Assembly: GCF_014635185.1 (NCBI RefSeq)
Contig: NZ_BMCM01000001.1
Location: forward strand, 1,116,001 to 1,180,000
Reading direction: 5' to 3'
Source of the DNA: Microbacterium murale
GTDB taxonomy: Bacteria > Actinomycetota > Actinomycetes > Actinomycetales > Microbacteriaceae
DNA length: 64,000 nt
Made by a program: the position numbers and the translations under genes
Part shown: positions 45,241-54,609 of the stretch, piece after piece
Position numbering within the stretch: position 1 is the stretch's first letter
Layout of the letters: the number at the start of each line of letters is the position of its first letter
The notes under the pieces: generated by a model
The model's database searches: none
What the model saw: the letters and a program-made list of their open reading frames with translations, nothing else
Told to the model about the DNA's origin: nothing

Positions 45241-45380
45241 GTTGTTCACTCCGGTTCCGTATGTTCTTCATCTCAGTGTCGAGACTGCCTCATCGGTGAG
45301 ACGGGATCAGCGTATTCCCGGCATCCGACATCCGGCTGCCGCCACGCATGATCCGAGATGGACCTTCCCGAACGACACTG

Positions 45381-45394
45381 AACGATATATCGTT
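45381..45394. promoter_or_regulatory. Perfect 14-base palindrome, likely PadR operator
   Basis: AACGATATATCGTT is self-complementary and lies 36 bases before the PadR start, in a short AT-rich patch. PadR repressors bind such dyads at their own promoters. Confidence 0.65.
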
Positions 45395-45429
45395 AACGCA
45401 CCATCGTTCGTTCGACCCTGGAGGACAAC

Positions 45430-46029
45430 ATGAACAGCTCATTCCCCACCGGCGCCTTCGGCGGAGGCGGCTCCGGCTCCGGTTCTGGCTTACCGTTCGG
45501 CGGACCGGGTGGCCCGGCATCCGCGATCTTCGACGCGATGGACCAGTTGCGGAAGTCGTTCGAGCAGCGCACCGGCAGTGGTCCTTCCCGTATGGCGCGC
45601 GGCGACGTGCGCGCGGCGGTCATCACCCTGCTCGCCGAGGAGCCGATGCACGGCTACCAGATCATCAACGAGATCGCCGAGCGCTCCGGCGGATCGTGGA
45701 AGCCGAGCGCAGGATCGGTCTACCCGACCCTGCAGTTGCTCGCCGACGAGGGTCTCATCACCGCCGAGGAGCAGAACGGTCGCAAGACCTACTCGCTCAC
45801 CGGAGCGGGCCGCGAAGAGGCCGAGATCGCCGCCGACAAGCCGGCTCCGTGGGAGGCGTTCTCATCCCGCGATCACAGCCACCTCACCGCGCTGCCGAAG
45901 GCCGGAATGGATCTCGCAGGTGCCGCAGCCCAGGTCGCCCGCACCGGGACGCCCGAACAGGTGCAAGAGGCTGTGACCGTGCTCGACGAGGCGCGTCGTA
46001 GGCTGTACGCGATCCTTGCGCAGGACTGA
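45430..46029 (+). CDS. PadR-family regulator with Gly-rich N-terminus
   Basis: PadR-type winged-helix regulator of 199 residues. A Gly/Ser-rich segment (residues 8-30) precedes the HTH: 'VRAAVITLLAEEPMHGYQII', then 'SAGSVYPTLQLLADEGLITAE' with the wing 'GRKTYSLT'. A C-terminal helical dimer arm follows. The ribosome site GGAGG is clear. It lies 13 bases before the ABC1-kinase gene, which it probably regulates along with itself. Confidence 0.9.
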   Translation: MNSSFPTGAFGGGGSGSGSGLPFGGPGGPASAIFDAMDQLRKSFEQRTGSGPSRMARGDVRAAVITLLAEEPMHGYQIINEIAERSGGSWKPSAGSVYPTLQLLADEGLITAEEQNGRKTYSLTGAGREEAEIAADKPAPWEAFSSRDHSHLTALPKAGMDLAGAAAQVARTGTPEQVQEAVTVLDEARRRLYAILAQD

Positions 46030-46042
46030 CTCTAGGAGAGCG

Positions 46043-47749
46043 ATGGATGTTGCGGCGGCGAAACCGGCCCACCGCGCCCGCTACCGTCGCATCGTCTCGT
46101 TCGCCGCCCGCGAGTTCTTGAAGATCTGGTGGTTCGAACTCGTCCTGCCGAGACTGGGCTTCTCGGGTGTCTCCGAACGAACCCGCGCGCCGAGGATGCA
46201 GAGTTTCGCCCGTCGCTTCCACGTGCTCGCGGTCGAGCTCGGCGGACTCATGATCAAGGTCGGCCAGTTCATGTCGTCGCGCCTCGACGTGCTGCCACCC
46301 GAGATCACTCAGGAGCTCGCGGGGCTGCAGGACGAAGTGCCCGCCGTGCCGTTCCCCGACATCAAGGCGCTCGCCGAGGCCGAACTCGGGGTATCGCTCG
46401 AGCGCGCCTTCGCCTGGTTCGACGATGCGCCTCTTGCCGCGGCATCCCTCGGCCAGGTGCACCGCGCGCGCCTGTCCGATCTCGACGCGGCCGACACCGG
46501 GCTTCGCGATGTCGTCGTGAAGGTGCAGCGTCCGGGGATCGACGAGATCGTCGCGACCGACCTCACGGCTCTTCGGCGCGTGGCGGGATGGGCGAGCCGC
46601 ATCCGTCTCGTCTCGGATCGCGTCGACGCCCCCGCGCTCGTCGAGGAGTTCGCCGCGACCTGCCTCGAGGAGATCGACTACTTGCACGAGGCCGCGAACG
46701 CCGAGCGCTTCGCCGAGAACTTCGCGTCCGATCCTCGCGTCAGCACTCCGGAGATCGTGTGGGAGCGCGTGACGCGCCGGGTACTGACGCTGTCGGATGT
46801 CACCGCGATCAAGATCAACGACACGGCGGCGCTTCGGCGGGCAGGAATCGACCCGAGCAAGGTCGCGGACGTCTTCGCCGAGGTCATGTTCGATCAGGTG
46901 TTCACGCACAGTTTCGTGCACGCCGATCCGCACCCAGGCAATATCTTCGTGACGCCGCTGGCGGCGGATGCTGCGCCAGCCGCGTCTGGCGAGGCGAGGC
47001 CGTGGCGACTGACCTTCGTCGACTTCGGGATGATGGCCGAGGTGCCGGACGGCCTGCGCGACGGGCTGCGCACGCTGCTCGTCGCCGTCGCAGGGCGCGA
47101 CAGCAAGGGCCTGGTGAAGGCGGCGCAGGAGATCGGCGTGCTGCTGCCGTCGGCCGACACCCTGGAACTCGAACGCGCGCTCGCCGCGCTCTTCGATCGT
47201 TTCGGAGGCATGGGATTCGTTGAACTCAGCAAGGTCGACCCGAGCGAGTTCACCGGGTTCGCGAACGAGTTCGGCGACACGATGCGCTCCCTGCCGCTGC
47301 AGCTGCCCGAGAACATGCTGCTGCTCTTCAGAGCGGTCTCGCTGACGTCCGGCATGTGCAGTGGGCTCGATCCCGAGTTCAACGTGTGGGATGCCGCGGA
47401 GCCGTATGCCGCCCGTCTGATCCGCGACGAGAGCGGCAACGTCATCCAGGCGTTCGCTCGCCAGGCCGCCTCGACGGCCGCGACCACCTGGCGTCTGCCT
47501 GCGCGCATCGACGACGTGATCACTCGCATCGACGACGGCACTGTGACGTTCGACACCTCACGGCTGGAGCGCCGCCTCGACTCGCTGATGCGCATCGGAC
47601 GTCGCGCCGTGGCCGCGCTGCTGTTCGGCGGCCTGCTCATCGGAGGTGCCGTGCTGCTCGCCCCCGCCCCGGTGCTCGGGATCGTGCTGATGGCGGCGTC
47701 GGCTGTCCCGCTGCTTTATGCCGTGTTCGTCGGGGTGGGTCGGCGGTAG
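46043..47749 (+). CDS. ABC1/AarF (UbiB-like) atypical kinase
   Basis: UbiB-family protein of 568 residues. The KxGQ motif is in 'LMIKVGQFMSSR', the Ala-rich nucleotide loop in 'PLAAASLGQVHRA', catalytic Lys in 'VVVKVQRPG', catalytic loop in 'FVHADPHPGNIF' and metal Asp in 'FVDFGMMAEV'. Two C-terminal hydrophobic segments (about 520-565) anchor it in the membrane. In other bacteria such proteins support quinone or isoprenoid-lipid metabolism. Control by PadR suggests a stress or lipid-linked role. Confidence 0.92.
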   Translation: MDVAAAKPAHRARYRRIVSFAAREFLKIWWFELVLPRLGFSGVSERTRAPRMQSFARRFHVLAVELGGLMIKVGQFMSSRLDVLPPEITQELAGLQDEVPAVPFPDIKALAEAELGVSLERAFAWFDDAPLAAASLGQVHRARLSDLDAADTGLRDVVVKVQRPGIDEIVATDLTALRRVAGWASRIRLVSDRVDAPALVEEFAATCLEEIDYLHEAANAERFAENFASDPRVSTPEIVWERVTRRVLTLSDVTAIKINDTAALRRAGIDPSKVADVFAEVMFDQVFTHSFVHADPHPGNIFVTPLAADAAPAASGEARPWRLTFVDFGMMAEVPDGLRDGLRTLLVAVAGRDSKGLVKAAQEIGVLLPSADTLELERALAALFDRFGGMGFVELSKVDPSEFTGFANEFGDTMRSLPLQLPENMLLLFRAVSLTSGMCSGLDPEFNVWDAAEPYAARLIRDESGNVIQAFARQAASTAATTWRLPARIDDVITRIDDGTVTFDTSRLERRLDSLMRIGRRAVAALLFGGLLIGGAVLLAPAPVLGIVLMAASAVPLLYAVFVGVGRR

Positions 47750-47752
47750 GGT

Positions 47753-48118
47753 TCACGCCTTGTCGTGAACCGTGACGCGGTATCCGTCGGGATCTGCGAA
47801 GGTGAAGGTCCGACCGAACGGGCCGTCGATCGGTGCCGCGGTGATGGTCACGTCGGCCGCTGCCAGCGCATCGTGAAGTTGCTGCGCGTCGGTCGAGTGC
47901 ATCCACAGTGCGATTCCGGCGCCAGGTTGCGTGAGTGACGACAGGTCGACGTCCGGGGTCACCTCGCGCACCGCGAAGGCGATCGGCTGGGTGGCGAACA
48001 CCACGGCGTGCGGCGGGCCGGGCTGTCTCGAGAGTCCGAGGTGCTGTTCGTAGAACGCGGCGGAGCGCTCGAGGTCGCTGACCTGAAGTGAGATGAAGTC
48101 GGGGCCCGTGATGGGCAT
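47753..48118 (-). CDS. VOC-family (glyoxalase/bleomycin-resistance-like) protein
   Basis: Small vicinal-oxygen-chelate protein of 121 residues with two beta-alpha-beta-beta-beta units: 'FISLQVSDLERSAAFYEQHL' and 'FTFADPDGYRVTVHD'. Such proteins bind or modify reactive compounds. It is divergent from a MarR regulator, with an operator repeated twice between them, so it is likely inducible. AGGAG precedes the start. Confidence 0.88.
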   Translation of the reverse strand: MPITGPDFISLQVSDLERSAAFYEQHLGLSRQPGPPHAVVFATQPIAFAVREVTPDVDLSSLTQPGAGIALWMHSTDAQQLHDALAAADVTITAAPIDGPFGRTFTFADPDGYRVTVHDKA

Positions 48119-48136
48119 GATGTCTCCTGTCGATTG

Positions 48137-48154
48137 ATGTCAGTTTTCTGACAT
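48137..48154. promoter_or_regulatory. MarR operator, copy 1
   Basis: ATGTCAG and CTGACAT are perfect 7-base arms with a 4-base spacer, 19 bases upstream of the VOC gene start. Confidence 0.75.
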
Positions 48155-48164
48155 TCAGAATGCT

Positions 48165-48182
48165 ATGTCAGACTACTGACAT
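48165..48182. promoter_or_regulatory. MarR operator, copy 2
   Basis: The same ATGTCAG-N4-CTGACAT element, 28 bases further on (start to start), overlapping the first two bases of the MarR start codon. Confidence 0.75.
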
Positions 48183-48627
48183 GAGTCAACCCGCCATCCA
48201 GCTGGACAGCTCGTTGGGTTACCTCCTCAAAGAGGCATCCAGCGCGCTTCGCCTCGCCATGGAAGAGGTCCTTCGGCCGCTCGACATGACGATCTCTCAT
48301 TACTCCTGTCTCGAGCTGCTCGCGCAGCGCCCCGGGCTGTCGAACTCCGAGCTCGCGCGCGGAACCTTCGTGACGCGCCAGTCGATGAACGTGCTGCTCC
48401 AGCGGCTCGAGAAGGAGGGCGTCGTCTCCCGGCCGGCGAGTGCGTCATCGGGGCGGACGCTTCCGACTGAACTCACGGCTCGAGGTCGGGAGCAGCTCGC
48501 CAGCGCGAGCGCCGCGGTCAAGCAGGTCGAGGATGCGATGCTGAGCGGCCTCACGAAGGATGCGCAGGGGGAGTTGCGCGCGCATCTGAGGAGCTGCGTC
48601 GAGGCTCTGGAGACAGCTAGAGCATGA
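48181..48627 (+). CDS. MarR-family regulator
   Basis: MarR-type repressor of 148 residues: 'ISHYSCLELLAQRPGLSNSE', recognition helix 'FVTRQSMNVLLQRLEKEGVV' and wing 'ASSGRTLPTELT'. ATG 48181 is chosen; an upstream in-frame start would run through the operator. Two identical operators lie between it and the VOC gene, so it should repress both. The downstream hydrolase gene overlaps its stop by 4 bases and shares the transcript. Confidence 0.92.
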   Translation: MSQPAIQLDSSLGYLLKEASSALRLAMEEVLRPLDMTISHYSCLELLAQRPGLSNSELARGTFVTRQSMNVLLQRLEKEGVVSRPASASSGRTLPTELTARGREQLASASAAVKQVEDAMLSGLTKDAQGELRAHLRSCVEALETARA

Positions 48628-49508
48628 TCGTCCCCGAGGCTTTGGTCCCGCCATTCTTGCGGGCGACGCGCGCGAACGCGCCGTTCCTCAGCGTCGACTC
48701 TGCGCGGCGCGCGGTCCGCGACGCGGAGCTGCGTCCGCAACCGTACGGACCGCCGCCCCGACTACGATCAGACCTCCGCGTCGGTGTCGCCCATATCGAC
48801 AAGGTTCCGGTCTACACGGTGGCTCCCGCTCGAGGGGCTACGGACGGAGCGGTCATCTACACGCACGGCGGAGGATGGATCCACCAGATCGCGAAGCAGC
48901 ACTGGGAGTTGATCGCCCAGATCGCCGTCGAGGCGAACGTCACGGTGGTTGTCCCGATCTACAGGCTGCTGCCGTTCGGAGACGCGCAGGGCGCCCACGA
49001 CCTGGTGATCGGGATCGCCGAGCAGCTCATCGAGCGGCACGGCAGCGTGCGGCTCGCCGGGGACTCGGCGGGTGGGCAGATCACGCTCTCCGTGGCACAG
49101 ACGCTGCGCGATCGAGGAGTGCCGGCCGTGCGCACGGTACTGATCGCCCCCGGGCTCGACCTGACGTTCTCGAACCCGCTCATCCCCGTGATCCAGCCCA
49201 CAGACCCGTGGCTGGCTCAAGACGGTGGTCGTGAACTCGGTCGGATCTGGGCCGGCGAGCTCGACGTGAAGGACCCGATCGTGAGTCCGTTGTTCGGCGA
49301 GTTCGAAGGGCTCGGGCCGATGCTCGTGTTCAGCGGTACCCGCGACGTGCTCAACCCGGATGCCGGGATCCTCGTCGACCGCGCGCGAGCGGCGGGCGTG
49401 GATGTGACGTTCCGCGAGAAGGTCGGCGCCGTCCATGTGTTCCCGCTGCTTCCGACGCGGAGCGGTCGCGCTGCGCGGAGTGAGATCGTGGCGGCGCTGC
49501 GCGGCTGA
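48624..49508 (+). CDS. Alpha/beta hydrolase, HSL-type esterase
   Basis: Esterase or lipase of the hormone-sensitive-lipase group, 294 residues. Oxyanion motif HGGGW, nucleophile elbow GDSAGG, Asp in 'SGTRDVLNPD' and His in 'AVHVFPLLP' complete the triad. ATG overlaps the MarR stop. In one operon with MarR, and divergent from a VOC protein, it may belong to a detoxification response. Confidence 0.9.
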   Translation: MIVPEALVPPFLRATRANAPFLSVDSARRAVRDAELRPQPYGPPPRLRSDLRVGVAHIDKVPVYTVAPARGATDGAVIYTHGGGWIHQIAKQHWELIAQIAVEANVTVVVPIYRLLPFGDAQGAHDLVIGIAEQLIERHGSVRLAGDSAGGQITLSVAQTLRDRGVPAVRTVLIAPGLDLTFSNPLIPVIQPTDPWLAQDGGRELGRIWAGELDVKDPIVSPLFGEFEGLGPMLVFSGTRDVLNPDAGILVDRARAAGVDVTFREKVGAVHVFPLLPTRSGRAARSEIVAALRG

Positions 49509-49564
49509 CTTGCCATCTTCAGCGCTTGCTGGCGCTCAGTAGGCGAACGCGGGATGCTAGGACG

Positions 49565-50296
49565 ATGGCAGTTCCGCGCGAGAAGGCACCCTTGACCCGA
49601 CCGGATGGGTCACCGATCCGAGCTTTGGTCGTGGATGACGAGACGAACCTCAGCGATCTCCTTCGCATGGCCCTGACGAACGAGGGATGGGACGCGCGCA
49701 CGGCATCGAACGGGCAGGAGGCGCTGAACCTCATCCGCGAGTTCGCACCCGACCTGCTGGTGCTCGACATCATGATGCCCGGGCTCGACGGTATGGAGGT
49801 GCTGAAGCGCGTGCGCGCGGGCGGCAACGACGTGCCCGTGCTGTTCCTCACCGCGAAGGATGCCGTGCAGGATCGAATCGCCGGGATCAGCGCCGGCGGA
49901 GACGACTACCTCACGAAGCCGTTCAACCTCGAAGAGGTCATCGTTCGCCTGCGGGGGATGGCGCGCAGGCACGTGGCCGTCGCGGCCGACAGCGATCCAC
50001 GATTGCAGGTCGGTGATCTGACCTTGGACGAGGAGACCTACGAGGTAGAACGGGCCGGGCAGCTGATCAAACTCACTGCAAAAGAGTTCGAGTTGCTGCG
50101 GTATCTGATGCAGAACCCGCGGCGCGTGCTCAGCAAAGCGCAGATCCTGGACCAGGTGTGGAGCTACGACTTCGGCGGCACCTCGAGCGTTGTGGAGATC
50201 TACATCTCATACCTCCGCAAGAAGATCGACAGCATCGGCGAACCGCTCATCCACACGGTGCGGGGAGTCGGATACACGATCAAGCCCGGTCGATGA
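49565..50296 (+). CDS. Two-component response regulator, OmpR/PhoB family
   Basis: Response regulator of 243 residues. Receiver domain: VVDDE acidic pair, phospho-acceptor D68 (LVLDIMMPG), T96 (FLTAKD) and K118 (YLTKPF). A C-terminal OmpR winged helix carries 'LTAKEFELLRYLMQNPRRVL' and 'VRGVGYTI'. ATG 49565 is preferred over an upstream start. The stop overlaps the sensor-kinase start by 4 bases; the pair resembles MprAB or TcrXY-type systems. Confidence 0.94.
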   Translation: MAVPREKAPLTRPDGSPIRALVVDDETNLSDLLRMALTNEGWDARTASNGQEALNLIREFAPDLLVLDIMMPGLDGMEVLKRVRAGGNDVPVLFLTAKDAVQDRIAGISAGGDDYLTKPFNLEEVIVRLRGMARRHVAVAADSDPRLQVGDLTLDEETYEVERAGQLIKLTAKEFELLRYLMQNPRRVLSKAQILDQVWSYDFGGTSSVVEIYISYLRKKIDSIGEPLIHTVRGVGYTIKPGR

Positions 50297-51729
50297 CCGG
50301 GCGACGCTGGACGCTGCGCCGCAAACTCGTCATCACTGTTGCCGCTCTCGTCGCCACAGGACTCCTCGTGACCAGCCTCGCCACTATCCTGTCGCTGCGC
50401 TCCTTCGTGTACGAGCGGCTGGATCGTCAGGTGTTGGAGGGGCTCGACTTCGCCACTGGCCCCGGTGCGGGCGGCGGCTCCCAAGGCGACCCGGGTGATC
50501 AGGACGGCTCGGGCCCTGCGCCCCGCGTCGGGACTCTCCAGGTCGTTCTCGACGAGGACCAGAAGGTCCTGAGCTCGCTCTTCGTCACCGCGGACGGCAC
50601 CGAGATCGCGCTGACGGATGCCCAGGCAGAGGTGTTCGAGACGACCTCTTTTTCCCCAAGGACCCCGGTGACGGTCGATCTCGGAGGGGAGCTCGGCAGC
50701 TTCCGCGTGGCGGGGAAGGAAGACGGCGGCACGACGATGGTCACAGGCAACTCCCTGGGCGACGTCACCGCCACGACCGGTGCGCTGACAGCCATTCTCG
50801 TGACCGTGGCCGGCCTGACCCTGCTTGTCGTGATCATCGCGCTCTCATTGATCGTGCGGCGCAATCTGCGCCCGCTCGACCGGGTCGCCGCCGTCGCGCA
50901 GCACGTCGCCGGACGCAGGCTCGCCGACGGTGCCGTCGCGATTCCGGAAAGGGTGGGCGACGACGACACGGACGAACACACCGAGGTGGGCCGGGTCGGC
51001 AGTTCGCTGAACACGCTTCTCGGGCACATCGAGGCCGCACTCGCCTCAAGGCAGAACAGCGAGGAGAAGCTGCAGCGATTCATCGCGGATGCCAGTCATG
51101 AACTCCGCACACCGCTGTCATCCATCCAGGGTTATGCCCAGCTCTCCCTCGGCGAGGGTGCGCCGATGTCTCCGACGCAGCAGCGCTCGTTCGAACGGAT
51201 CGCTGCGGAATCCGAGCGGATGTCATCGCTCGTGGACGACCTGCTCCTGCTGGCCCGCCTCGACGCTGGTCAGCCGATCAGGCGGGATCCTGTCGATCTC
51301 ACCCTCCTCGCGATCGATGCCGTCAGCGATGCCCACGCTGCGGACGCGAGCCGCAGATGGCTCCTCGACGTGCCAGAGGATCCGATCTCCGTGGTCGGAG
51401 ATGAGAACCGGCTTCGGCAGGTTCTGGCCAATCTGCTCCGCAACGCGCGCACCCACACGCCGTCCGGCACCGTCGTCACGACATCACTGCGCATCGGCGA
51501 CGGGCGCGCCCTGCTCGAGGTGACGGACGACGGGCCGGGGATCGACTCGTTGGTGCAGGATCGACTGTTCGAGCGGTTCGCCCGCGGCGACCAGGCACGA
51601 AGCCGAGAGGCGGGCAGCACCGGACTCGGGCTCTCGATCGCGCACGCGATCGTGTCGGCGCATCACGGTGACATCGCCGTCCGCAGCAGACCGGGCGAAA
51701 CGGCTTTCGCGGTTCGACTCCCGCTCTGA
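50293..51729 (+). CDS. Sensor histidine kinase
   Basis: Membrane histidine kinase of 478 residues. Two membrane helices (about 10-32 and 165-190) enclose an extracellular sensor with an acidic Gly-rich stretch. A HAMP linker follows, then H269 in 'DASHELRTPLSS', N-box 'LANLLRNARTHTP', and ATP-binding 'TDDGPGI' and 'STGLGLSI'. It partners the preceding response regulator. The nearby downstream surface-polymer genes may be targets. Confidence 0.94.
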   Translation: MTGRRWTLRRKLVITVAALVATGLLVTSLATILSLRSFVYERLDRQVLEGLDFATGPGAGGGSQGDPGDQDGSGPAPRVGTLQVVLDEDQKVLSSLFVTADGTEIALTDAQAEVFETTSFSPRTPVTVDLGGELGSFRVAGKEDGGTTMVTGNSLGDVTATTGALTAILVTVAGLTLLVVIIALSLIVRRNLRPLDRVAAVAQHVAGRRLADGAVAIPERVGDDDTDEHTEVGRVGSSLNTLLGHIEAALASRQNSEEKLQRFIADASHELRTPLSSIQGYAQLSLGEGAPMSPTQQRSFERIAAESERMSSLVDDLLLLARLDAGQPIRRDPVDLTLLAIDAVSDAHAADASRRWLLDVPEDPISVVGDENRLRQVLANLLRNARTHTPSGTVVTTSLRIGDGRALLEVTDDGPGIDSLVQDRLFERFARGDQARSREAGSTGLGLSIAHAIVSAHHGDIAVRSRPGETAFAVRLPL

Positions 51730-51816
51730 TCCCCGGAGCCATCCGCACGCTGGTCTCTTTGGCGGTTCTTAGGTCAGCGCAAAGATCGGCCAAGAAGGCC
51801 TCGGTATCCATGAGTC

Positions 51817-52875
51817 ATGGACACTCCGAGCATCCCCGACTCCGACAGATCCCGTGACGCGGCGACGTGGCAGGCGGAGCCGTCGCCCGAAGACCTGCAG
51901 CAGCGCAAGACGAAGCGGCGGCGGCTGCGCAACGGCCTGATCGCCGGGGGCCTCGCCGTCGTCCTCAGCGCGGGCGGGACGGCGGCATGGGCTGTCGACC
52001 GGTTCCTCATCGAACACGTCGAGATCTCGGACGTCTCCGCGTACGAAGCCGAGAACTCCACGAGCTCGTCGGAGAGCGCGACAGCGACGGAGGATACGAC
52101 AGGGACCGAAGACACGACGACCGCCGTGACGACCGAGACGTCGTACACCGACGGCGACACGACCGTCACCATCTCTCAGGTCACCACGGGCACGGGCGCG
52201 GACACGGTCACGTACTACGTCGCCGATGTCGTCGTCGCGGACGCCACCGAACTGCGCTCGGCCTTCGCGAAGGACCAGTTCGGCGAGAACATCACCGAGC
52301 CCACGAGCGAGATCGCGGCCGACAACGACGCGATCTTCGCGATCAACGGCGACTATTACGGGTTCCGCACGACGGGGATCGAGATCCGCAACGGCGTCGT
52401 GTACCGCGACGAAGGGGAACGGGAAGGGCTGGCGTTCTACACCGACGGGCACGTCGAGATCTACGACGAGACGGCGACGACCGCGGACGAGCTCCTCGCC
52501 GCCGGTGTGTGGAACACCATCTCCTTCGGTCCGGCGATCGTCGCGGACGGCACGGTCATCGACGGTATCGAAGACATCGAGGTCGACACGAACGTAGGCA
52601 ATCACTCCATTCAGGGCGAGCAGCCGCGCACGGCTGTCGGGATCATCGATGACAACCACTACGTCTTCGTGGTCGTCGACGGGCGCGACGAGGGCTACAG
52701 CCGAGGCGTCACGCTCACGGAGCTCGCCGACATCATGACCGGTCTGGGGGCCACGACCGCGTACAACCTCGATGGCGGCGGCTCTTCCACCATGTATTTC
52801 AACGGTGCCGTGGTCAATCAGCCGTCCAACGGTGGCGAGCGCGGCACGAGCGACATCCTCTACGTGGCGGGCTGA
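51817..52875 (+). CDS. Phosphodiester glycosidase (NAGPA) family protein
   Basis: Membrane-anchored exported protein of 352 residues. A cytoplasmic head, one membrane helix (about 43-62), a Thr/Ser/Glu-rich stalk, then the NAGPA domain with 'IFAINGDYYGFRTTGIEIRN' and the conserved end 'YNLDGGGSSTMYFNG'. The family's eukaryotic member uncovers mannose-6-phosphate; bacterial members are thought to cut sugar phosphodiesters in wall or surface polymers. The glycosyltransferase gene follows after 4 bases. Confidence 0.9.
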   Translation: MDTPSIPDSDRSRDAATWQAEPSPEDLQQRKTKRRRLRNGLIAGGLAVVLSAGGTAAWAVDRFLIEHVEISDVSAYEAENSTSSSESATATEDTTGTEDTTTAVTTETSYTDGDTTVTISQVTTGTGADTVTYYVADVVVADATELRSAFAKDQFGENITEPTSEIAADNDAIFAINGDYYGFRTTGIEIRNGVVYRDEGEREGLAFYTDGHVEIYDETATTADELLAAGVWNTISFGPAIVADGTVIDGIEDIEVDTNVGNHSIQGEQPRTAVGIIDDNHYVFVVVDGRDEGYSRGVTLTELADIMTGLGATTAYNLDGGGSSTMYFNGAVVNQPSNGGERGTSDILYVAG

Positions 52876-52879
52876 GACC

Positions 52880-54010
52880 GTGGTCATCCTCATCCCCTCG
52901 TACGAGCCGGGCACCCACCTGGTGCCGCTCGTCCGTCGTCTTCACGCACTCCGCCGGGAGGCGACGGTGGTCATCGTCGACGACGGCAGCGGGCCGGAGT
53001 ACACCGGGGTATTCGCCGAAGTCGCCACGGCCGGAGCGACAGTTCTCCATCATGCCGAGAACCGTGGGAAGGGCGCAGCTCTGAAGACCGGATTCGCGTT
53101 CATCGCCGACCGGTATCCCGACGAGGACATCGTCACGGCGGATGCCGACGGTCAGCACACTCCGGTCGACATTCTCCGTATCGCGGACGAACTGCAATCG
53201 GATGCCGACCGCGGCACCGCCGCCCTGGTGCTCGGAGTGCGGGACCTGCGCGGCGACGTGCCGCTGCGCAGCCGATTCGGCAATGCTGTGGCGCGTGGTC
53301 TCTTCCGTGCGGCGGCAGGGTGGCGTGCCTCTGACACGCAGACTGGCTTGCGCGGCATCCCGTCATCGATGAGCGAGTGGGCGCGTACGGTGCCCGGCGA
53401 GCGATTCGAATACGAGATCGAGATGCTGCTGCGGCTGCGCAAGTCCGGCCTCACCGCACGCGAAGTGTCGATCGAGACCGTGTACCTCGAGCAGAACGCG
53501 TCAAGTCACTTCCGGCCGGTCGCGGACTCGTTGCGGGTCACGCTCCCGCTGCTGGCATTCGCCGGCTCGTCGCTGATCGCGTTCCTCGCCGACGCCGCCA
53601 CGCTGCTGCTGCTCACCGCCTCTCTTCCCGCGGGGGCCGTCTCGCTCGTCGTCGCCATCGTCATCGCGCGGATCGTCAGCGCCTCCCTCAACTTCCTCAT
53701 CAACCGGCGATTCGTCTTCCAGCGGCGAGGCAGGTCGGATGCTCGGCATCAGGCGGTGCGATACGTGCTTCTTGCCGTACTCCTGCTCGCCTCGAACATC
53801 ATGTGGATGGAGGCGCTCACGGGCTTCGGGATGCCGCTGATCGCCGCGAAGATCCTCACTGAAGCGATGCTCTTCCTGCTCAGCTACCAGGTCCAGCGAC
53901 AATTCGTGTTCGAAGACTTCTCTGCGCCCAAGGAACGTCTTAGGAAGCGTGAAGGTGGATCGATTCGTATGGATACAGCAACACCGCACCTCGAGAGGAA
54001 CCCCCGATGA
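52880..54010 (+). CDS. Family 2 glycosyltransferase fused to GtrA-like membrane domain
   Basis: Protein of 376 residues. N-terminal GT-A domain: 'VILIPSYEPG', 'VVIVDDGSG', then the nucleotide-sugar Asp motif in 'TADADGQHTP', like dolichol- or polyprenyl-phosphate mannosyltransferases. The C-terminus (about 215-345) has four GtrA-type helices, suggesting a flippase-like function for the lipid-linked sugar. GTG start directly after the glycosidase gene; longer in-frame reading is its shadow. Confidence 0.88.
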   Translation: MVILIPSYEPGTHLVPLVRRLHALRREATVVIVDDGSGPEYTGVFAEVATAGATVLHHAENRGKGAALKTGFAFIADRYPDEDIVTADADGQHTPVDILRIADELQSDADRGTAALVLGVRDLRGDVPLRSRFGNAVARGLFRAAAGWRASDTQTGLRGIPSSMSEWARTVPGERFEYEIEMLLRLRKSGLTAREVSIETVYLEQNASSHFRPVADSLRVTLPLLAFAGSSLIAFLADAATLLLLTASLPAGAVSLVVAIVIARIVSASLNFLINRRFVFQRRGRSDARHQAVRYVLLAVLLLASNIMWMEALTGFGMPLIAAKILTEAMLFLLSYQVQRQFVFEDFSAPKERLRKREGGSIRMDTATPHLERNPR

Positions 54011-54609
54011 ACTCCACCCTGCTCCTGATCGCCGCCGACCTGGCCGCCGCGATCATCCTGAGCCTCGCCATCTACTACCGTCGCCACCGGCGTCGTGACC
54101 TGGTGGTCGCCTTCCTCGGAGTGAACATCGGCGTCCTCGCCGTCACCACGGTCCTCGGGGCGACTGAGGTCGCCGCCGGACTCGGCCTCGGCCTCTTCGG
54201 CGTGCTCTCGATCATCCGGTTGCGCTCGTCCGAGATCTCCCAGCGCGAGGTCGCGTACTACTTCGCCGCCCTTGCCATCGGCCTCGTGGCCGGGCTCCCC
54301 TCCACGGATCCCTGGATCCCGGTCGCGCTGATGGCACTGATCCTCGTGGTGCTGTGGGCGGCCGACCACCCGGCGCTCCTCGGCCGCTCCCGCCACCAGA
54401 TCATCCACGTCGATCGTGCGATCGCCGACGAGGCGCAGCTCCGGGCCGAGCTGGAGAGCAGACTCGGCGCCACCGTCACCTCGCTCACCGTGCAGCACCT
54501 CGACCTCGTCGACGACACCACGCTCGTGGACGTGCGCTACCGCCTCCCCAGGATCCCGGTCGCGGTGGGGACCGCCTCGGAAGCACCCTCTCTGGGCGGT
54601 GTCCGATGA
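54007..54609 (+). CDS. DUF4956 membrane protein
   Basis: Integral membrane protein of 200 residues with about four N-terminal helices, the motif 'GLGLGLFGVLSIIRLRSSEI' that defines DUF4956, and a soluble C-terminal domain. DUF4956 genes are recurrently next to VTC-domain genes, as here (4-base overlap). It may help transport or anchor the polymer made by the VTC protein. Confidence 0.87.
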   Translation: MNSTLLLIAADLAAAIILSLAIYYRRHRRRDLVVAFLGVNIGVLAVTTVLGATEVAAGLGLGLFGVLSIIRLRSSEISQREVAYYFAALAIGLVAGLPSTDPWIPVALMALILVVLWAADHPALLGRSRHQIIHVDRAIADEAQLRAELESRLGATVTSLTVQHLDLVDDTTLVDVRYRLPRIPVAVGTASEAPSLGGVR

